From positions 1-37,681 of the forward strand of contig JAPOYT010000241.1 of NCBI GenBank assembly GCA_026706445.1: a stretch of DNA of 37,681 nucleotides, read 5' to 3'. Positions 34,460-37,681 of this stretch are shown here, in pieces. The stretch is from Chloroflexota bacterium. GTDB taxonomy: Bacteria > Chloroflexota > Anaerolineae > Aggregatilineales > Phototrophicaceae. Made by a program: the position numbers and the translations under genes. Position 1 is the first letter of the stretch. Every line of letters begins with the position of its first letter. The notes beneath the pieces are model-generated. The model had not been told where the DNA came from. It was given only the letters and a program-made list of their open reading frames with translations, and did no database searches.

Positions 34460-37400
34460 TCACTCGGACCGTATCTCGATCAAACCTAATGCTATGCGGT
34501 TGGCCAAGACGTCGCAGTTCCTTTGTATTTCTATTTCGCGCAGTTTCCGCTTAAATTCGTACTCAATGCGGTTCTTTTCCGAACGCCTCATAATGCGAAT
34601 GCGTTCATTTGTGCTTTGCTCCAACTCCTTTCCAACGCGGGTCAGCCGATTATCATAGTACCCGCGCAAGCTTGCGAGCTGGTGATTCAGTAGTCTGTCA
34701 TTTCGCTGCTTGAGTAACTCAACTTCATTCAGTCGGACGCTGTTGGAGTACTCTTCAAGTGCCTCCAGACAGTGCAGAAGGTCATTATCTTGTATCCAAC
34801 GGAAATCATGCAAGTCAATTGCCTCTTCCAGCAGCGGCAATAGCGACGACATTTCTACCAGCATCTTCTGGCGGTTTATGTCCCAGGCGAAAGTTTTCAA
34901 TCGGACTTCTGAATGAACTCCGAGAGTCTCCCAAAGTTCAAGAACAAAGAAATATGTTCCAGCCTTGATACCCGAATACTTAAGCGATAGCCCTGCCACC
35001 AGCGGCTTCGATACGTCCTTCCAATGCTTCATCGCGGACTTAGCCAGGGGGTGTACCGGCGTGATGAAAGGTAGTTCCCGCTCTTCCAATGCTGACTGTC
35101 GGTCGTACGTGAGTGTTAGGCGTGGTTCGCCGCCGCCTAGCCATCGCTTGAATTCCACCGAGGTTCGATCGTGGTAGTTTAAGGAATTTACTTGGCGTAA
35201 GACTGCTGACCTTGCATTTTCATTAAGGCGTAACTGATAGTATTCAGGTTTTCGGCTAGATACTGTGAGTCCTCCGCCTACGGAATCGTGCTGTACGTAA
35301 TGCTTTATCATGTGCGTTAATTCGCTCGGCGAAACAAAGCGACCTTCATTGATGAGAGAGTCAACCTCTTCTATAAACGATTGCTCCAGTCCAAGTAAGG
35401 CTTCACTGCTCTCTTCCAAACGGCGCTGTTCTTCCACCTCTCTTATTGCATTATCCGACATTTGTAAGGCGCGTTCCGCTGCCTGTTCAGGGCTAAGTGA
35501 TGTCTCATAGGTAATCTTCTCTAGTTCTTTGGTTATTTGTGCTAGGATTTCTTCATTATCGCCGATAGTGTTGCGGAAGATGTCCAAGCGCTCAAAGCAA
35601 CGGTAGATAATGCGCTCTTCCACCGTTCCTAGCGTGATGAAGTTGTAAATATGTACTTTTTCGCTCTGCTGTCCAAACCGGTCTATGCGTCCGATTCTCT
35701 GCTCGATTTTCATCGGATTCCACGGAATGTCGTAGTTCACCACGCAATCACAGAACTCGTAGTCCAATCCTTCAAAGCCTACTTCGGACGAAAGCAGTAC
35801 ATCAATTGCGTCTGGGCTATCATATGGCAAGCGAAATCGTCTCATTAGGGGTTTTCGCTCATCATCATCATCAGACTCTCCAGTAATCATGCCCACTCGA
35901 ATATTGCTCGCAGCGAGGTTGACCTGGAGGTAATCTAGTGTGTGCAGAAAATAGGAAAAAACGAGGACCTTTTTGGGGCGACTTTCTGACAAGACTCTCG
36001 CTATTATCTCCATCAACTTGTCGAGCTTCGGATCATCGGGAGGGAGATGGGACGCCAGATTTCGCAGTGTCTTTGCTGCGTCGACCAAAGATGTTGGTAG
36101 ATTCACATCATTTTCGTCCTCCAGATCATCAGTAAACTCTGTCGTGACGAATCTTCCAGTGCGGATAAAACTGTCCAGCATAGGTACCAGGGCCGGTAAG
36201 CAGCTAGCTATTTGACGCTCAAAGTTAACCGTTATTAGGCGCACAACAAATGGATCATGATTGAGAGAAAGCATTTGCCTGCGGAATTCAACAAGCTCCT
36301 TATAGAATGTCATTTGTTCTGATGTAAATGGCACTTCCACAGTTTGCGGTTCACGCAAAGTAAAATTCCCGATATCGCGCCGGCGCGTACGGTTCATCAA
36401 ATGGGCAAACGTCTGTGTCTCTTCCAAGTCGCGCAAACAACGAATACGCTCCTTGCTATCAAGTTCAGTTTGATTCGACAGCCTGTGACGCCACTCAACT
36501 ATACGTGGGTCATTCTTTAGCGTGCGCTGTCCCCATTCTGTATTCACTGCGTCGCTCAATGCCGAGAAACTTTCACTTTGCCAGTTGTACTTGGGCAAGC
36601 GCGTGCGTACGTGGCGCATAGAGCGGATGAGATGCTCGTTCGGCTCCATCATTTGTTGATAAATGGCGAAATCCTGTACGATGTCAGGGCGCAAAAGGTT
36701 GAGCAACGCATATAAGTTTTCAGAGCCCAAATGAAGGGGGGTCGCTGAAAGAAACAAAACGGCTTCACTAACGTCACACAGAAAGCGGGCGGCAGAATGT
36801 GAATTGGTCTGCCGATTCCGCAAGTGGTGAGCTTCGTCAAATATGACGAGACTGAAGCGCGGGGGAGGATCGAGTGACAATAGGACTGGTTTACCTGGAT
36901 TCTTAACTTTGCCATCTTTGTCTTTGCCGTTTAAATAGTCTGCATTGCGCAGCAATTCAAGAGACACAACCCCTCTAGCATATTGTGCTGGCCATGAACC
37001 GTCGAGGGCAGTCTCTTTGATACAATAACGAAGGCTTTCGGGAGTGATGTGCTTGAAATCTTCGTCGAATCGCTCCATCTCAGCTTGCCATTTCGAAACG
37101 AGGGCTCTTGGGCAAACGATCAGTACGTTCTCAACATCCTGCCTTGTCTGCATTTCTCGTAGAATCAGACCTGCTTCAATTGTCTTGCCAACGCCGACTT
37201 CATCGGCAATTAGCAGGCGAGGCTGATCCGCGCGCAAGAAACGCAGCAGAGGTTTAAACTGAAATGGAATAAACTGTATTCGCGCTGCGTGGAGAGAATA
37301 CAGGCTATCTGCTTGAGGATTGGATAGGCGCTCGGCAGTTATTCTGGCGCGGAACTCATCTGCAGAAGTGAATTTGCCTCGTAACAATGCATTCGCAAGA

Positions 37401-37585
37401 TCTGTGCTCGTAGATGGTTTTGACGCTAGAATCAATTGATCTTCAAAATAGTCTTGGATATTTCCTTCCGCGTGGTACACGCGATATTTGTTTTTGCCAC
37501 CCACAGGCGACAAAACTTCAATTACAGGACCTCTACGACGAGGATCGGCTTGCAGTTCTACAATCTGCGAGATTTCAAACGACAT
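34460..37585 (-). CDS. SNF2/RapA-type DEAD-like helicase
   Basis: A 1041-residue superfamily 2 ATPase. An N-terminal beta-rich segment (1-60) precedes ADEVGVGKTIEAGLIL (Walker A, K134), DEAH at 250-253, LSATPLHLGS at 279-288, motif V SSEVGFEGLDY (599-609) and motif VI QRIGRIDRFGQQ (629-640), all intact. Residues 690-780 and the last 130 residues are coiled-coil rich and charged. The layout matches RapA/HepA and the SNF2 helicases of defence systems such as DrmD more than chromatin remodellers. ATG 37585 lacks a strong ribosome site. It starts 42 bases from tRNA-Glu on the same strand; codon use is AT-richer than in the genes to the left. Confidence 0.93.
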   Translation of the reverse strand: MSFEISQIVELQADPRRRGPVIEVLSPVGGKNKYRVYHAEGNIQDYFEDQLILASKPSTSTDLANALLRGKFTSADEFRARITAERLSNPQADSLYSLHAARIQFIPFQFKPLLRFLRADQPRLLIADEVGVGKTIEAGLILREMQTRQDVENVLIVCPRALVSKWQAEMERFDEDFKHITPESLRYCIKETALDGSWPAQYARGVVSLELLRNADYLNGKDKDGKVKNPGKPVLLSLDPPPRFSLVIFDEAHHLRNRQTNSHSAARFLCDVSEAVLFLSATPLHLGSENLYALLNLLRPDIVQDFAIYQQMMEPNEHLIRSMRHVRTRLPKYNWQSESFSALSDAVNTEWGQRTLKNDPRIVEWRHRLSNQTELDSKERIRCLRDLEETQTFAHLMNRTRRRDIGNFTLREPQTVEVPFTSEQMTFYKELVEFRRQMLSLNHDPFVVRLITVNFERQIASCLPALVPMLDSFIRTGRFVTTEFTDDLEDENDVNLPTSLVDAAKTLRNLASHLPPDDPKLDKLMEIIARVLSESRPKKVLVFSYFLHTLDYLQVNLAASNIRVGMITGESDDDDERKPLMRRFRLPYDSPDAIDVLLSSEVGFEGLDYEFCDCVVNYDIPWNPMKIEQRIGRIDRFGQQSEKVHIYNFITLGTVEERIIYRCFERLDIFRNTIGDNEEILAQITKELEKITYETSLSPEQAAERALQMSDNAIREVEEQRRLEESSEALLGLEQSFIEEVDSLINEGRFVSPSELTHMIKHYVQHDSVGGGLTVSSRKPEYYQLRLNENARSAVLRQVNSLNYHDRTSVEFKRWLGGGEPRLTLTYDRQSALEERELPFITPVHPLAKSAMKHWKDVSKPLVAGLSLKYSGIKAGTYFFVLELWETLGVHSEVRLKTFAWDINRQKMLVEMSSLLPLLEEAIDLHDFRWIQDNDLLHCLEALEEYSNSVRLNEVELLKQRNDRLLNHQLASLRGYYDNRLTRVGKELEQSTNERIRIMRRSEKNRIEYEFKRKLREIEIQRNCDVLANRIALGLIEIRSE

Positions 37586-37627
37586 GTGTTAGATCATTGT
37601 GTGACGAAGATAATCCAATCAGTGCTA

Positions 37628-37681
37628 TGCCCCATAGGAGACTCGAACTCCTGTTTTGGCCTTGAGAGGGCCACGTCCTAG
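37628..37681 (-). tRNA. tRNA-Glu(CTC), 5'-truncated by the window edge
   Basis: On the minus strand: D-stem GGAC, anticodon stem TGGCC/GGCCA around loop CTCTCAA (anticodon CTC), a four-base variable loop, T-arm AGGAG/CTCCT with TTCGAGT, acceptor ATGGGGC and discriminator A. CCA is not encoded. The 5' acceptor strand and part of the D-arm lie beyond the window. The tRNA 3' end faces the helicase island, a common integration position. Confidence 0.93.

Noticed and set aside
1..37681. CRISPR arrays, insertion sequences, transposases or integrases
   Set aside because: I found no regularly spaced repeats and no transposase or recombinase motifs; the right-end island therefore lacks a visible mobilising enzyme inside the window.

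Overview
The window looks like chromosomal DNA from a Chloroflexota bacterium, probably an Anaerolineae-like or Roseiflexus-like lineage. The clues are a mevalonate route with isopentenyl phosphate kinase and an MvaD-type decarboxylase (known from Roseiflexus), an archaeal-style HMG-CoA synthase/thiolase/DUF35 gene set, many secreted SH3/LysM proteins, and frequent GTG/TTG starts. The assignment is inference; no marker gene settles it. tRNA ends lie at both edges: tRNA-Pro(GGG) on the left and tRNA-Glu(CTC) on the right.

Left part (1-7290): selD, whose catalytic residue is encoded by an in-frame UGA (selenocysteine), so an ordinary caller would start it 25 codons late. It is followed by an alpha-oxoamine synthase on the other strand, a small membrane protein, and a plus-strand mevalonate block: class II HMG-CoA reductase, HMG-CoA synthase, a thiolase homologue lacking two catalytic residues, and a DUF35 protein split into two overlapping ORFs. 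A strong bidirectional terminator closes the block.

Middle (7312-18065): a sugar-type ABC ATPase without permeases, a CinA-like protein with a degenerate deamidase half, lepA, and a minus-strand run of polytopic membrane protein, anchored protein, trypsin-like exoprotease and tlyA, then a peptide-type solute-binding lipoprotein.

Second mevalonate block (18043-21782): isopentenyl phosphate kinase, mevalonate kinase and a UbiA-family prenyltransferase on the minus strand, diverging from a phosphomevalonate/diphosphomevalonate decarboxylase. Together with the first block this encodes HMG-CoA to IPP by the alternative route (mevalonate, mevalonate-5-P, isopentenyl-P, IPP); no phosphomevalonate kinase or IPP isomerase is in the window.

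Cell-envelope region (21868-31868): site-2 protease RseP, HEAT protein, SCP2 protein, LysM/degenerate-M23 lipoprotein, two SH3 proteins, an A-type Fe-S carrier, a TPR protein and a YigZ/IMPACT protein.

Right end (32015-37681): a phytanoyl-CoA dioxygenase-family gene, then the C-terminal stub of a YjbQ gene cut off exactly where a more AT-rich two-gene block begins. That block runs to tRNA-Glu and encodes a SNF2/RapA-type helicase and a ribosomal protein S16 fused through a long acidic linker to an HNH-like zinc domain. It looks like a small acquired island, possibly defence-related, and is the most unusual thing here.
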